Part shown: one piece after another, positions 47,574 to 55,705 of the stretch
How the letters are laid out: each line of letters begins with the position of its first letter
Numbering within the stretch: position 1 is the first letter of the stretch
Origin: Nitrospirillum pindoramense
Lineage (GTDB): Bacteria; Pseudomonadota; Alphaproteobacteria; Azospirillales; Azospirillaceae
Reading direction: 5' to 3'
Length of the DNA: 64,000 nt
Assembly (NCBI RefSeq): GCF_007827955.1
Contig: NZ_VITR01000012.1
Location: 62,001-126,000, forward strand
Position numbers and translations under genes: made by a program
The notes under the pieces: generated by a model
Seen by the model: the letters and a program-made list of their open reading frames with translations, nothing else
Told to the model about the DNA's origin: nothing
Database searches by the model: none

Positions 47574-48878
47574 TCAGTTGCGATAGGCCGGCGGCAGGGT
47601 TCCGTCCGGCGTCAGGTAGCGGCGGGCCAGATCCTGCGCCCGGCTGGTCAGCGGCGCCTCCACCCCGCGGACGAAGACATGCTCCGCCACCGACAGGATT
47701 TCCAGGGGATCGCCCGACCACACCACGAGGTCGGCATCGCGGCCCGGCTCGATGGAGCCCGCCCGGTCGTTGAAGCCGAAGACCTTGGCCGGGGTGGCGG
47801 TGATGGCTGCCAGAGCCGCCGGCCAGGGCATGCCGTGGGCCACCGCGTTGCCGGCGTTGTAGCGCACCTGGCGGGCATAATGGCCGACATAGGGCCCCTT
47901 GATCACCACGGTGGCGCCGGCGGCCTGCAGGATGGCCGCGTTCTCCAGCCGGGCATTCAGGCTTTCGAACTCGCGCGGCAGGTTGGCCAGGGGGTCGACC
48001 ACCACCGGCACGCCGGAGGCGGCGATCTCCGGCGCCATCATCCAGCCTTCCTCCACCCCATCCAGGATGAGCTTCAGCTTCAGCCGCTTGCCCAGTTCCA
48101 GGGTGCGGCGGATATCGGCCACGCGATGCACGCCCACCAGCAGGGGCGTCTTGCCCTGGATGACGGGCAGCAGCGCCTCCAAATCCTCCTTGCTCTGGCG
48201 ATAGGGGCGGTGCGCCCCATGCTCGTACCCGCCCTTGTTGGCGGCGTAGCTGGCCGCCTCCTCCAGGCTGGATTCCAACAGTTGCAGCACGCCGCCATGG
48301 CTGCCGCCCAGATGCTCCGTGGCGTCGGAGCCGACATCCACCACCAGCACGGCCCGGCGCTTGGTGATGCTGTCGGTGCCGCCGGACATGTCGACCACCG
48401 CCGCCTGGCCGGCGAACAACCGCTCGCCCTTCTTGTCGCCCCGTCCGGACAGTTCGGGCGTGACCAGCGCCCGGGTGACGCCGCCGACGCGGGCCACGGG
48501 CACCAGCATGGAGGCCGGGTTGATGCCCAGCGACACGTCGAAGGAGGCCGACATGTCGGCCGTCGCCCCGGCGAAGTCGTTGCTGGAGGCCTCGCCCTCC
48601 ACCTCGCCGGCGCCCAGGCTGGTGTCGCTGGCCACCAGGCCGGGCGTCACGATGTGGCCCTTGGCGTCCACGCGGCGGGCGTCCGCCGGGATGGCGACCG
48701 AGGCGCCCACCGCCTGGATACGGCCGTCGCGGATGAGGATGGTGCCGGACGGAATCTCCCCCGCCGGGCCCATGGTTTCGATGCGGGCGTTGGTGATGGC
48801 CACCGTTTCGGCACGCGCGGCGCCGGCCAGCAGGCTGAGCGTGGAGGCCGCCGCCATCAGGATGTGACGGGCGCTCAT
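47574..48878 (-). CDS. amidohydrolase-fold protein with degenerate metal site, exported
   Basis: This 434-residue protein has a signal peptide (ending GAARAETVA) and the composite-domain features of imidazolonepropionase-like amidohydrolases (VTPGLVASD, then GSIEPGRDADLVVWSGDP). Where active members have the first metal-binding pair in the form PG-(x)3-HxH, this one reads PGLVASDTSLG, so both histidines are gone. It is coupled by a four-base ATGA overlap to the preceding gene, whose HSH motif is intact. I infer that it is a non-catalytic or modified partner subunit of a periplasmic complex. The family call is secure; the loss of activity is inferred. Confidence 0.87.
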   Translation of the reverse strand: MSARHILMAAASTLSLLAGAARAETVAITNARIETMGPAGEIPSGTILIRDGRIQAVGASVAIPADARRVDAKGHIVTPGLVASDTSLGAGEVEGEASSNDFAGATADMSASFDVSLGINPASMLVPVARVGGVTRALVTPELSGRGDKKGERLFAGQAAVVDMSGGTDSITKRRAVLVVDVGSDATEHLGGSHGGVLQLLESSLEEAASYAANKGGYEHGAHRPYRQSKEDLEALLPVIQGKTPLLVGVHRVADIRRTLELGKRLKLKLILDGVEEGWMMAPEIAASGVPVVVDPLANLPREFESLNARLENAAILQAAGATVVIKGPYVGHYARQVRYNAGNAVAHGMPWPAALAAITATPAKVFGFNDRAGSIEPGRDADLVVWSGDPLEILSVAEHVFVRGVEAPLTSRAQDLARRYLTPDGTLPPAYRN

Positions 48879-50401
48879 CGCGGCTGCTCCGTGCTGGTGG
48901 TCAAGACGGGGCGGCCGGGACCGACACCCTGCGGCCCGGGATGGGCCGGGCCGGTCTGGCCCAGTTCGAAGTCGGACTTGGGCTGCACCGCCGGATCGTG
49001 GCGGTCATAGACCAGGGCGCCGTCGATGAAGACCTGGTCGGCCGTGGCATAGACGCTGAAGGGGTCGGCGCTCCACAGCACCACGTCGCCCATCTTGCCC
49101 GGCTCGAGCGTGCCGGTCTTGTCCAGCACGCCGATGGACTTCGCGGCGTTGGCCGTCACCCACTTGATGGCCTCGGCCTCATCGATCTGGATGCCCAGAC
49201 GCCGGCCGGCGGAGAGGGCGATGGTGGCCTCCTGCACCAGATGCTGGGTCAGGATGTCGTCGTCGGAATGGATGACGGTGCAGACGCCGGCCTTTTGCAG
49301 CAGGGCGGCGTTCTCCTCGATGCCGTCATAGGCCTCCATCTTGAAGCCCCACCATTCGCCCCAGGTGGCGACGCAGATGTCCTCTTTCTTCAGGACGTCG
49401 GCGATCTTATAGGCCTCCGACCCATGGTGGAACATGGCGATGTGGAAGCCGAACTCGTGCGAGATGTCGATCATCTGCGCCATCTCATCGGCGCGGTAGC
49501 AGTGGTTCTGCACCAGGATGCTGCCGTCCAGCACGCCGGCCAGCGTGTCCATCTGCAGGTCGCGCTTGGGCGCGTCGGGGGCCTTGTCGCCCTTGCCGGC
49601 CTTGTAGTCAGCCAGCTTGCGGCGATAGTCGTCCCACTTGCGCCGGTATTCCTGGGCGTCGATCCAGGCCTTGCGATAGCCGAAGACGTTGCCCATGCGG
49701 GTGGCCGGGCTGCGGCCCTTGCTGCCGTAGACGCGCTTCGGGTTCTCACCGCAGGCCATCTTCAGGCCGTAGGGTGCGCCGGGAAACTTCTTGTCCTGTA
49801 CGGTGCGGCCGGGAACGTTCTTCAGGATGACGGCGCGGCCGCCGAACAGGTTGGCGGAACCGGGCAGGATCTCCAGCGTGGTGATGCCGCCTTCCAGGGC
49901 GCGGATGAAGCCGGGGTCCTGCGGCCACACCGAATGCTCCGCCCACACCTGCGCGGTGTTGGGGTCCGTCATCTCGTTGCCGTCGGAATTGGCCCAGACG
50001 CCGGGTGAGGCATAGACGCCCAGATGGCTGTGGGCGTCTATGATGCCGGGGGTCACGTACTTGCCATGGGCGTCGATGACCTTGGCGCCGGCCGGCACGG
50101 CGATATCCTTGCCCACCGCCGCGATCTTCCCGTCCACCAGCACCACGGTGCCGCCGTCGATGCGGGCACCGGTGCCGGTGAAGATTGTGGCGCCCACCAG
50201 GGCCGTCGTCACCGATGGCAGGGGATGATAGGTGCTGGGGAAGGGGTTATTGTCCTCGACCGGGTCCAGGCCGGCATAGACCGGCTTGTCCTTGGCCTTG
50301 TCCCCGCCGGACGCGGCGGTGTCCTGGTGCGCGTTGGTGGCGCAGGCGCCAAGCAGCGCCAGCGCGGCCACCAGCGGGACCACGCGATGGTGTCGTTTCA
50401 T
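48875..50401 (-). CDS. amidohydrolase family lipoprotein
   Basis: This 508-residue protein begins with a lipobox signal (VAALALLGACATN) and carries an intact amidohydrolase metal motif, TPGIIDAHSHLG, plus the downstream NHCYRADEM, HHGSEAYK and VIHSDDD segments expected to supply the other ligands and the catalytic Asp. The C-terminal GTLEPGKMGDVVLWSADPF closes the composite domain. A charged, possibly coiled insertion lies around residues 255-290 (YRRKWDDYRRKLADYKAGKGDK). It is probably a periplasm-facing peptidase or cyclic-amide hydrolase. It forms a two-gene operon with the degenerate paralogue downstream. Confidence 0.9.
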   Translation of the reverse strand: MKRHHRVVPLVAALALLGACATNAHQDTAASGGDKAKDKPVYAGLDPVEDNNPFPSTYHPLPSVTTALVGATIFTGTGARIDGGTVVLVDGKIAAVGKDIAVPAGAKVIDAHGKYVTPGIIDAHSHLGVYASPGVWANSDGNEMTDPNTAQVWAEHSVWPQDPGFIRALEGGITTLEILPGSANLFGGRAVILKNVPGRTVQDKKFPGAPYGLKMACGENPKRVYGSKGRSPATRMGNVFGYRKAWIDAQEYRRKWDDYRRKLADYKAGKGDKAPDAPKRDLQMDTLAGVLDGSILVQNHCYRADEMAQMIDISHEFGFHIAMFHHGSEAYKIADVLKKEDICVATWGEWWGFKMEAYDGIEENAALLQKAGVCTVIHSDDDILTQHLVQEATIALSAGRRLGIQIDEAEAIKWVTANAAKSIGVLDKTGTLEPGKMGDVVLWSADPFSVYATADQVFIDGALVYDRHDPAVQPKSDFELGQTGPAHPGPQGVGPGRPVLTTSTEQPR

Positions 50402-50520
50402 GGAAGTGTCGTCTTCCTGTTCTGCCGGGTGCCCGAAAAGCGCCGCGCCCAGGAATGGGAACGGCCCCTGCGCCCCTGTTGATTGTTCTAATGCCCCAAG
50501 GGGTTAAGAGGGACCGCCTC

Positions 50521-50574
50521 AAAAAAGGACGGTGCCTCACCCTTGTTGACAAGGTTAACAGAGGGTGGGGCGCC
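50521..50574 (-). terminator. intrinsic terminator of the pseI-ACP operon
   Basis: A 13-bp stem with two G-U wobbles (50531-50543 with 50562-50574) is followed on the minus strand by GTCC and six T residues (50521-50526). It lies 27 bases past the stop of the last ACP gene and marks the end of the operon that starts at pseI. Confidence 0.8.
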
Positions 50575-50600
50575 TGCCTATGGCGCAGTGCTCGCCGGCA

Positions 50601-50891
50601 TCATCCGGCCGCCGCCTCCAGATACAGGGTGGCCAGCTCACCCGCGGTGGTGAATTGGCGGAAGCCGGCCCGGAAGGGATCGGTGCCGGTCAGCTGCTCC
50701 AGCGCCACCAGCAGGGTGGCGAGATCCAGGCTGTCGAAGGGCAGGCCGCCGTCCAGGAAGCGCGTTTGCGGCCCGAAGGCACCAGCCCATGACTCGCCCT
50801 TGTCGGCCAGGATCTTCAGGACCTCGGTATGGATCAGCGCCAGCATGGCGCCGCTGTCCAGTCCGATCGCCGTGGGGCCATGGGTGCTCAT
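50601..50891 (-). CDS. acyl carrier protein-like protein
   Basis: This 96-residue protein has the phosphopantetheine attachment motif in LPFDSLDLATLLVALEQ, with S54 as the modified serine. It is followed by the helix-III region (FRQFTTAGELATLYLEAAA) normal for ACPs. It is somewhat longer than a typical 78-residue ACP, with extra residues at the N-terminus. Its ATG overlaps the stop of the alpha/beta hydrolase gene by four bases (ATGA), and it is the last gene of the pseI operon before a terminator. Two different ACPs flanking a hydrolase suggest a dedicated acyl-group assembly line. The acyl chain is unknown. Confidence 0.82.
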   Translation of the reverse strand: MSTHGPTAIGLDSGAMLALIHTEVLKILADKGESWAGAFGPQTRFLDGGLPFDSLDLATLLVALEQLTGTDPFRAGFRQFTTAGELATLYLEAAAG

Positions 50892-51724
50892 TGGTGAAAC
50901 TCCGTCAGCAGGGTGTTGACCTGGGTGGCCGCCTGGGCCTGGGGCATGTGGCCAACGCCCGGCAAGCGATGCAGGGGAACATGGGGGGGCAGGGCACCCG
51001 CGTCCGGCGGGGGAACGATGTCATCGGCCTCACCCCAGATCAGTTGCAGGGGCGGCAGCGGCTGGGTCCAGTCGAACTGGGGCGGGGCGGCGGCGATGTC
51101 GGCCACCAGCCGGTCCAGCAGGCGGATCAGGGGGGCTCGCGCCGCCGGGTTGGCCAGACGGGCCAGGAAGGCGCGCGCCAGCGCTTCGCGGTTGGGCGGC
51201 GCCCCCCCGAACAGCCGGTCGATGAGGCCACGCGCCTGGTCCAAGGTCTCCAGGGTACACAGCGCCTGCAGGAAGGCGGCGTCCACCCGGCTGCCCAGGC
51301 CGGCGCAGGCGATCAGGCTCATGCGCCGCACGCGATCGGGATGCCGCTCGGCCAGCAGCAGGCTGACCCGGCCGCCCATGGAATGGCCGACGATGTCGGC
51401 CCGTTCCACGCCCAGCGCATCCATCAGCCGCACCACCCAATCGGCAACCCCACCCAGGCCGGATGGGATGTCGAGGGTGGAGGCGCCATGGCCCGGCAGG
51501 TCCACCGCCAGCACGCGGCGCCCCGGCGACCCGGCCACCCCCTTCACCAGGGCCTGGACATTGAACTGCCAGGACAGGGCGTCACCGCCGAACCCATGGA
51601 TCAGCAGCAGGGGGGCGGCGCCATCGTCCTTGGGACCTCGGTCAATGGCGCCGCCGGGGCCGCCGGCGAAGCGCAGCACCCGGCGGCCGGCCAGCAGCCG
51701 TTCAGGCTCGATCTCCACCGCCAT
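50888..51724 (-). CDS. alpha/beta hydrolase, possible thioesterase or acyltransferase
   Basis: This 278-residue alpha/beta hydrolase has the oxyanion loop LIHGFGGD, nucleophile S115 in GHSMGG, acid D234 in GEADDIVP and H259 in GVGHMP. It lies between two ACP genes, two bases after one and overlapping the other, so an acyl-ACP is the most likely substrate: hydrolysis or transfer of the acyl chain to a sugar. The general fold is certain; the substrate is inferred from position only. No signal peptide, so cytoplasmic. Confidence 0.88.
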   Translation of the reverse strand: MAVEIEPERLLAGRRVLRFAGGPGGAIDRGPKDDGAAPLLLIHGFGGDALSWQFNVQALVKGVAGSPGRRVLAVDLPGHGASTLDIPSGLGGVADWVVRLMDALGVERADIVGHSMGGRVSLLLAERHPDRVRRMSLIACAGLGSRVDAAFLQALCTLETLDQARGLIDRLFGGAPPNREALARAFLARLANPAARAPLIRLLDRLVADIAAAPPQFDWTQPLPPLQLIWGEADDIVPPPDAGALPPHVPLHRLPGVGHMPQAQAATQVNTLLTEFHQ

Positions 51725-51726
51725 CC

Positions 51727-51960
51727 TCAGGCCGTGACGTGATCCGACACCAGGGCCAGAAGGTCGTCCACGGTCTTGGCCTTGGCCAGATCCTCGCCCG
51801 CGACCACGGTGTTGAACTTCTCATCCACCAGGGCGATGAAGCTGATGACCGCCAGGCTGTCCCAGCTGTCGATGCCGTCCAGCTCCTCGCCCCCCTTCAG
51901 GGTGCCGGGGTCCAGCTCCAGCATCTCGTCCAGCGCGGCCAGGAATTCGTTCCGGTTCAT
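51727..51960 (-). CDS. acyl carrier protein
   Basis: This 77-residue ACP carries the attachment motif in GIDSWDSLAVISFIALVDEKF (S35 is the phosphopantetheine site; shown in part) and the KTVDDLLALV helix. ATG 51960 has GAGGA seven bases upstream; the longer frame to 52026 lies in the intergenic region. It follows the pseF-like gene by 40 bases and precedes the hydrolase gene by two. It is divergent from housekeeping AcpP, whose motif is usually GADSLD, so it is probably a specialised ACP for glycan modification. Confidence 0.9.
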   Translation of the reverse strand: MNRNEFLAALDEMLELDPGTLKGGEELDGIDSWDSLAVISFIALVDEKFNTVVAGEDLAKAKTVDDLLALVSDHVTA

Positions 51961-52000
51961 GGGATCGTCCTCTTTCTTTTGGGTCGGGTCAGTCTTTTGG

Positions 52001-52765
52001 TCAGACCAGGGGCTTCTGCACCACATCGCGGTTCAGCAGCACCCAATCGGGATGCCGGCGCAGCACGTCCAGACAGTCGGTCCAGGTGAAGTGCGGATTC
52101 GCCGGCAGTAACTCTTCAAGCAAACGGCGGACCAGCTGGAAATCCTCCACCGTGTCCACGCACCAGCGTTGCATCCCCATCTCCACCGGCGCCGGTCCTT
52201 CGGGCGGCAGGGCGCCCAGGCGGAAGCGGTCGGGCCGGCGGTAGATGAAGGGCGTCACATGCTCGCGCTCAAAGGGTTCCCTTGCCTCTTGCCACGCCGC
52301 CTGCAAGGCCGTCATTGACATGGCTTCGGCATCCAGGCCGCGCGGATAATGGCCGATATCGACGGCGGCATGGTCCAGGGGCGGGTCGGCCGCCAGGAAC
52401 AGGGCCAGCAGCCGGTCGATCAGGCCGGGGTCGATCAGGGGGCAGTCGCCCGTCACCCGCACCACCACGTCGGCCCGCTGGGCAAGGGCGGCCCGGCAAA
52501 AACGATCCAGGACGTCCTGCTCGCTGCCACGGAAGCAGGCCACGCCCAGGCCGCGGCACAATTCGGCGATGGGGTCGTCCGCCGCCCGGTCGCTGGTGGC
52601 CACCACCACCTCGTCCACCCGGGTGGCGCGGCGCAGGCGGTCGATCTGATGGGTCAACAGGGGCTTGCCCGCCACGGTCAGCAGCACCTTGCCCGGCAGG
52701 CGGGTCGATCCCATGCGCGCCTGGGTGATGCAAACGACGCGGGGCTTCTGGGCCGGGCCGGTCAC
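52001..52765 (-). CDS. SpsF/PseF-like cytidylyltransferase
   Basis: This 254-residue nucleotidyltransferase has QARMGSTRLPGKVL (residues 15-28), the SpsF-family version of the CTP-binding loop, and VRVTGDCPLIDP for metal and nucleotide binding. Since pseI is directly upstream and overlaps it by four bases (GTGA), it probably makes CMP-pseudaminic acid or its derivative, the role of PseF. The SpsF branch differs from the classic NeuA/PseF branch, so the gene symbol is left empty. GTG 52765 is the start. It acts in the cytoplasm. Confidence 0.82.
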   Translation of the reverse strand: MTGPAQKPRVVCITQARMGSTRLPGKVLLTVAGKPLLTHQIDRLRRATRVDEVVVATSDRAADDPIAELCRGLGVACFRGSEQDVLDRFCRAALAQRADVVVRVTGDCPLIDPGLIDRLLALFLAADPPLDHAAVDIGHYPRGLDAEAMSMTALQAAWQEAREPFEREHVTPFIYRRPDRFRLGALPPEGPAPVEMGMQRWCVDTVEDFQLVRRLLEELLPANPHFTWTDCLDVLRRHPDWVLLNRDVVQKPLV

Positions 52766-53814
52766 GGCTGGACCATGCCCCAGTCGAGGGGTAGGCCGGC
52801 CTCCAGATCACGGGCGGCGCGGGCACCCAGCACCTGGTCCAGATGCTTGGGCGGCAGGCCGAGGCCCGGCCGGACGGAGCGGACGTTGGCGGGCGTGAAC
52901 GCCTCCCCCGCCTTGACCGGGGCCGAGACGTAGAGGGAGCGGCGGAAGGACCGGCCACCAGCCTCCGACGGTTTCACCGCATAGCCGACCTGGCCCAGCG
53001 CCGCGTGGGCGACACGGCAAGCGTCGGCCATGGCCTTGAACTCCGCCGGTTCCAAAGAGAAGGAGGCGTCGACCCCCCCCTCGGCCCGCGACAGGGTCAG
53101 ATGCTTTTCAATGACCACGGCGCCCAGCGCCACCGCCGCCACCGGCACGGCGATGCCATGGGTGTGGTCGGACAGGCCGGTGGGCACGCCGAAGGCCTGG
53201 GCCAGGTGGGGGATGGTGCGCAGGTCGCATTCCTCCGGCGGGGTGGGATAGCCGCTGGTGCAGTGAAGCAGCACGGGATCGGGCGTGCCCGCCGGCGCCG
53301 CGGCCCGCGCCGCCGACACCGCGTCGTCGATCTCACCCAGCGTGGCCATGCCGGTGGAGATGATCAGCGGCTTGCCCTTGGACGCGGCATAGCGGATCAG
53401 CGGCAAGTCCACGATCTCATAAGACGCGATCTTGAAGGCCGGCGCGCCCAAGCGGTCCAGAAGGTCCACCGCCGTGGGATCGAAGGGGGAGCTGAAGAGG
53501 GTGATGCCGATGTTGGCGGCATGGGCGAACAGCTGAGGGTGCCAGGCCCAGGGGGTGTGCGCCTCTTCATACAGCTCGTGCAGGCTGCGGCCATCCCACG
53601 GGCCGCCATGGATCTGGAATTCCGGCCGGTCGGACTTCAGGGTGATGGTGTCGGCGGTATAGGTCTGCAGCTTCACCGCGTCCGCCCCCGCCTCCTTGGC
53701 GGCGTCGATCAGGCGGAGCGCGCGCTCAATCTCCCCCTTATGATTGCCGGACATCTCGGCGATCAGGTAAGGCGCCTGGCCGGCGCGGAAGGTGAGACGG
53801 GCGGGATCGGACAT
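52762..53814 (-). CDS. pseI: pseudaminic acid synthase
   Basis: This 350-residue NeuB-family enzyme condenses phosphoenolpyruvate with the diacetamido sugar. Motifs include YLIAEMSGNHKGEIERAL with the expected SGNH, VKLQTYTADT, LFSSPFD, KIASYEIVD, STGMATLGEI, LHCTSGYP and GLSDHTHG; the C-terminal antifreeze-like SAF domain begins near residue 290 (RRSLYVSAPVKAGE, RPGLGLPPKHLD). The SGNHKG motif favours pseudaminic over legionaminic or sialic synthases. It is the first gene of a five-gene operon with pseF-like, ACP, hydrolase and ACP genes. ATG 53814 is the only reasonable start. Confidence 0.92.
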   Translation of the reverse strand: MSDPARLTFRAGQAPYLIAEMSGNHKGEIERALRLIDAAKEAGADAVKLQTYTADTITLKSDRPEFQIHGGPWDGRSLHELYEEAHTPWAWHPQLFAHAANIGITLFSSPFDPTAVDLLDRLGAPAFKIASYEIVDLPLIRYAASKGKPLIISTGMATLGEIDDAVSAARAAAPAGTPDPVLLHCTSGYPTPPEECDLRTIPHLAQAFGVPTGLSDHTHGIAVPVAAVALGAVVIEKHLTLSRAEGGVDASFSLEPAEFKAMADACRVAHAALGQVGYAVKPSEAGGRSFRRSLYVSAPVKAGEAFTPANVRSVRPGLGLPPKHLDQVLGARAARDLEAGLPLDWGMVQP

Positions 53815-53953
53815 GGCGGACCCTCGGGCAGAGGCGAATTGCTTACAAAGCTGTCACCCCTTGATAGCACCTTGCGGGGGGCGGCTGGAATGCGCTTCGA
53901 TAAGGCCGCTTTCGCCCCGAGGGTCAGAAAGTGGCACTACGCACGGGCAATCC

Positions 53954-54550
53954 ATGGACACCGACCTTCAGGGCTTCGAGAACGAGGGGATGATTGCCCG
54001 CAACCTCGTGCGCAACAAACCGCCGGCATGGAAATACCACCTGACGGTCGAGTTGCTCCGGGCCAGGACTCACACCCTGGGACGGACATGGATGGATGCC
54101 AAGCGCATGGTCCACATCGGCTCCCTCCACCCCATGCCCGCGGACGAAGCCACCCTGTTGCTCCGACAGGGGTGGACCGGGATCGGCCCAATAGCCACCG
54201 CCCTCGTCGACTTATTGAGGACGGCTCTCAATGACGCCATGGCGAGAGAGAGACCAGCCATAGACATCCTGCGGGCCTGCGACGCGCTGGCCGAAACCGC
54301 CGGCAGGATCGTCAGCCTGGGGATGGAAATCACCCGCGCAGCCCTGCCACGCCAGCACGAAGACCTGCGCTCGCTAATGATCGAGCTGGTCGATCACTTT
54401 CTGGACGAGTTCGAAGACATCTCCCGGCGCTTGTCAAAAGTGGTGATCAACGCGGAGCCGGGAAGTTCCGAAACGCTGACCTTCACCTTCACGGCGCCGC
54501 CCCACTGGCAAGAGCGTATCCAGGCCGCGGCTCGGCGTCTGGTCGATTGA
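53954..54550 (+). CDS. hypothetical helical protein
   Basis: I do not recognise this 198-residue protein. It is mostly helical, with alternating charged and leucine residues in the second half (LIELVDHFLDEFEDISRRLSKVV) and two tryptophan-containing turns at the start. No signal, TM or catalytic motif is seen. ATG 53954 is used; the open frame extends to 53792 into the pseI promoter side without a better start, and no strong ribosome binding site is visible. It is divergent from pseI, and its stop is seven bases from the convergent kdsD stop. Composition is slightly less GC-rich than its neighbours. Confidence 0.55.
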   Translation: MDTDLQGFENEGMIARNLVRNKPPAWKYHLTVELLRARTHTLGRTWMDAKRMVHIGSLHPMPADEATLLLRQGWTGIGPIATALVDLLRTALNDAMARERPAIDILRACDALAETAGRIVSLGMEITRAALPRQHEDLRSLMIELVDHFLDEFEDISRRLSKVVINAEPGSSETLTFTFTAPPHWQERIQAAARRLVD

Positions 54551-54557
54551 GCGGGGC

Positions 54558-55568
54558 TCACCCCGCCGTGCGCGCCACGTCCAGGCCGGCCAGGTCATGC
54601 ATGCGCAGCAGGCCCAGCACCTTGTTGTCCGCGTCCACCACCGGCAGGACATAGACCTGCGACGGGCTTTCCATCTGGGCCAGGGCGGCCATGGCCGTGG
54701 TGCCGGTGCGGCAGGTGCGGGGCTTGGGCGTCATCAGGGCGCGGGTGTCGCGGTCCAGCAGGTCCTTTCCCACGCGGGCCAGGCCGCGGCGGATGTCGCC
54801 GTCGGTGATGAGGCCCAGCAGCCGGTCGTCCGCGTCCACCACCAGGGCGGCGCCGGAGGGGTGGCGGGTCATTTCCAGCAAGGTTTCCAGGATGGGGCGG
54901 TCAGGCCCCACCAAGGCCACATGGTCCGGCGCCCTGGCCATCAGGTCATCGACATAGGCGCCCAGCACCACGCCCAGGGTACCGCCCGGATGGTTACGGC
55001 CAAAATCCTTGGCGGTAAAGCCCTTCTCCGTCGCCACCGCCACCACCAGGGCGTCGGCGAAGGCCAGCATGGCGGTGGTGCTGGCCGTCGGCAGCTTGGT
55101 GTCCGTCGCCTCGGACTCCACATGGACCTTCAGCGTCCAGTCGGCCATGCGCGACAGGGTGGACGGCACGCGCCCCACCATGGCCGCCACCTTCACGCCG
55201 CGCGGCTGCGCCGCCTTGGCCACGTCCACCAGTTCCTGGGTCTGGCCACTGTTGGACAGCAGGATCAGCAGGTCGCCCTCGCGCAGCAGGCCCAGTTCCC
55301 CGTGCAGGCTGTCGATGGCGCTGTAATAAAAGGCGCGGGCGCCGATGCTGGCCAGCTTGCTGGCGAACTGCCGGGCCACCAGGCCGGATTTGCCGATGCC
55401 GGCCACCAGGGTATTGCCATGTTCGCCGCAGATGTGGGCGACCACGTCCAGGAAGTCGCCGTCCAGCGCCTCCACCTGGTGCAGGACGGCGTTGGCCTCG
55501 ATGCGCAACAGATCGGAAGCGGCGGCAAGGGCGGCGGCGCGGTCGATGGTCATGCGGGCGGTATCCAT
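54558..55568 (-). CDS. kdsD: arabinose-5-phosphate isomerase
   Basis: This 336-residue protein has a SIS domain (GIGKSGLVARQFASKL, LLSNSGQTQEL, LPTASTTAMLAFADAL) followed by two CBS domains (about 215-330), the layout of KdsD/GutQ/KpsF. It interconverts ribulose 5-phosphate and arabinose 5-phosphate, the first step to KDO for lipopolysaccharide. ATG 55568 (AAGG close upstream) or ATG 55553 could be the start. In this neighbourhood it may be a dedicated copy for a capsule or a KDO-like sugar, or simply the housekeeping gene. Confidence 0.9.
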   Translation of the reverse strand: MDTARMTIDRAAALAAASDLLRIEANAVLHQVEALDGDFLDVVAHICGEHGNTLVAGIGKSGLVARQFASKLASIGARAFYYSAIDSLHGELGLLREGDLLILLSNSGQTQELVDVAKAAQPRGVKVAAMVGRVPSTLSRMADWTLKVHVESEATDTKLPTASTTAMLAFADALVVAVATEKGFTAKDFGRNHPGGTLGVVLGAYVDDLMARAPDHVALVGPDRPILETLLEMTRHPSGAALVVDADDRLLGLITDGDIRRGLARVGKDLLDRDTRALMTPKPRTCRTGTTAMAALAQMESPSQVYVLPVVDADNKVLGLLRMHDLAGLDVARTAG

Positions 55569-55705
55569 TACCTTGAGGTCGAGACGGGCCGGCGATGAGG
55601 CCCGGGAAATTTGCGCAACGGTGTAGCGCAAAGGGCAGGTGCCCACCACGCGCCAGATCACACCGGCAGCCGTGTGCCGCGCGTATGGTGGGGTTGCGGT
55701 CGCCC

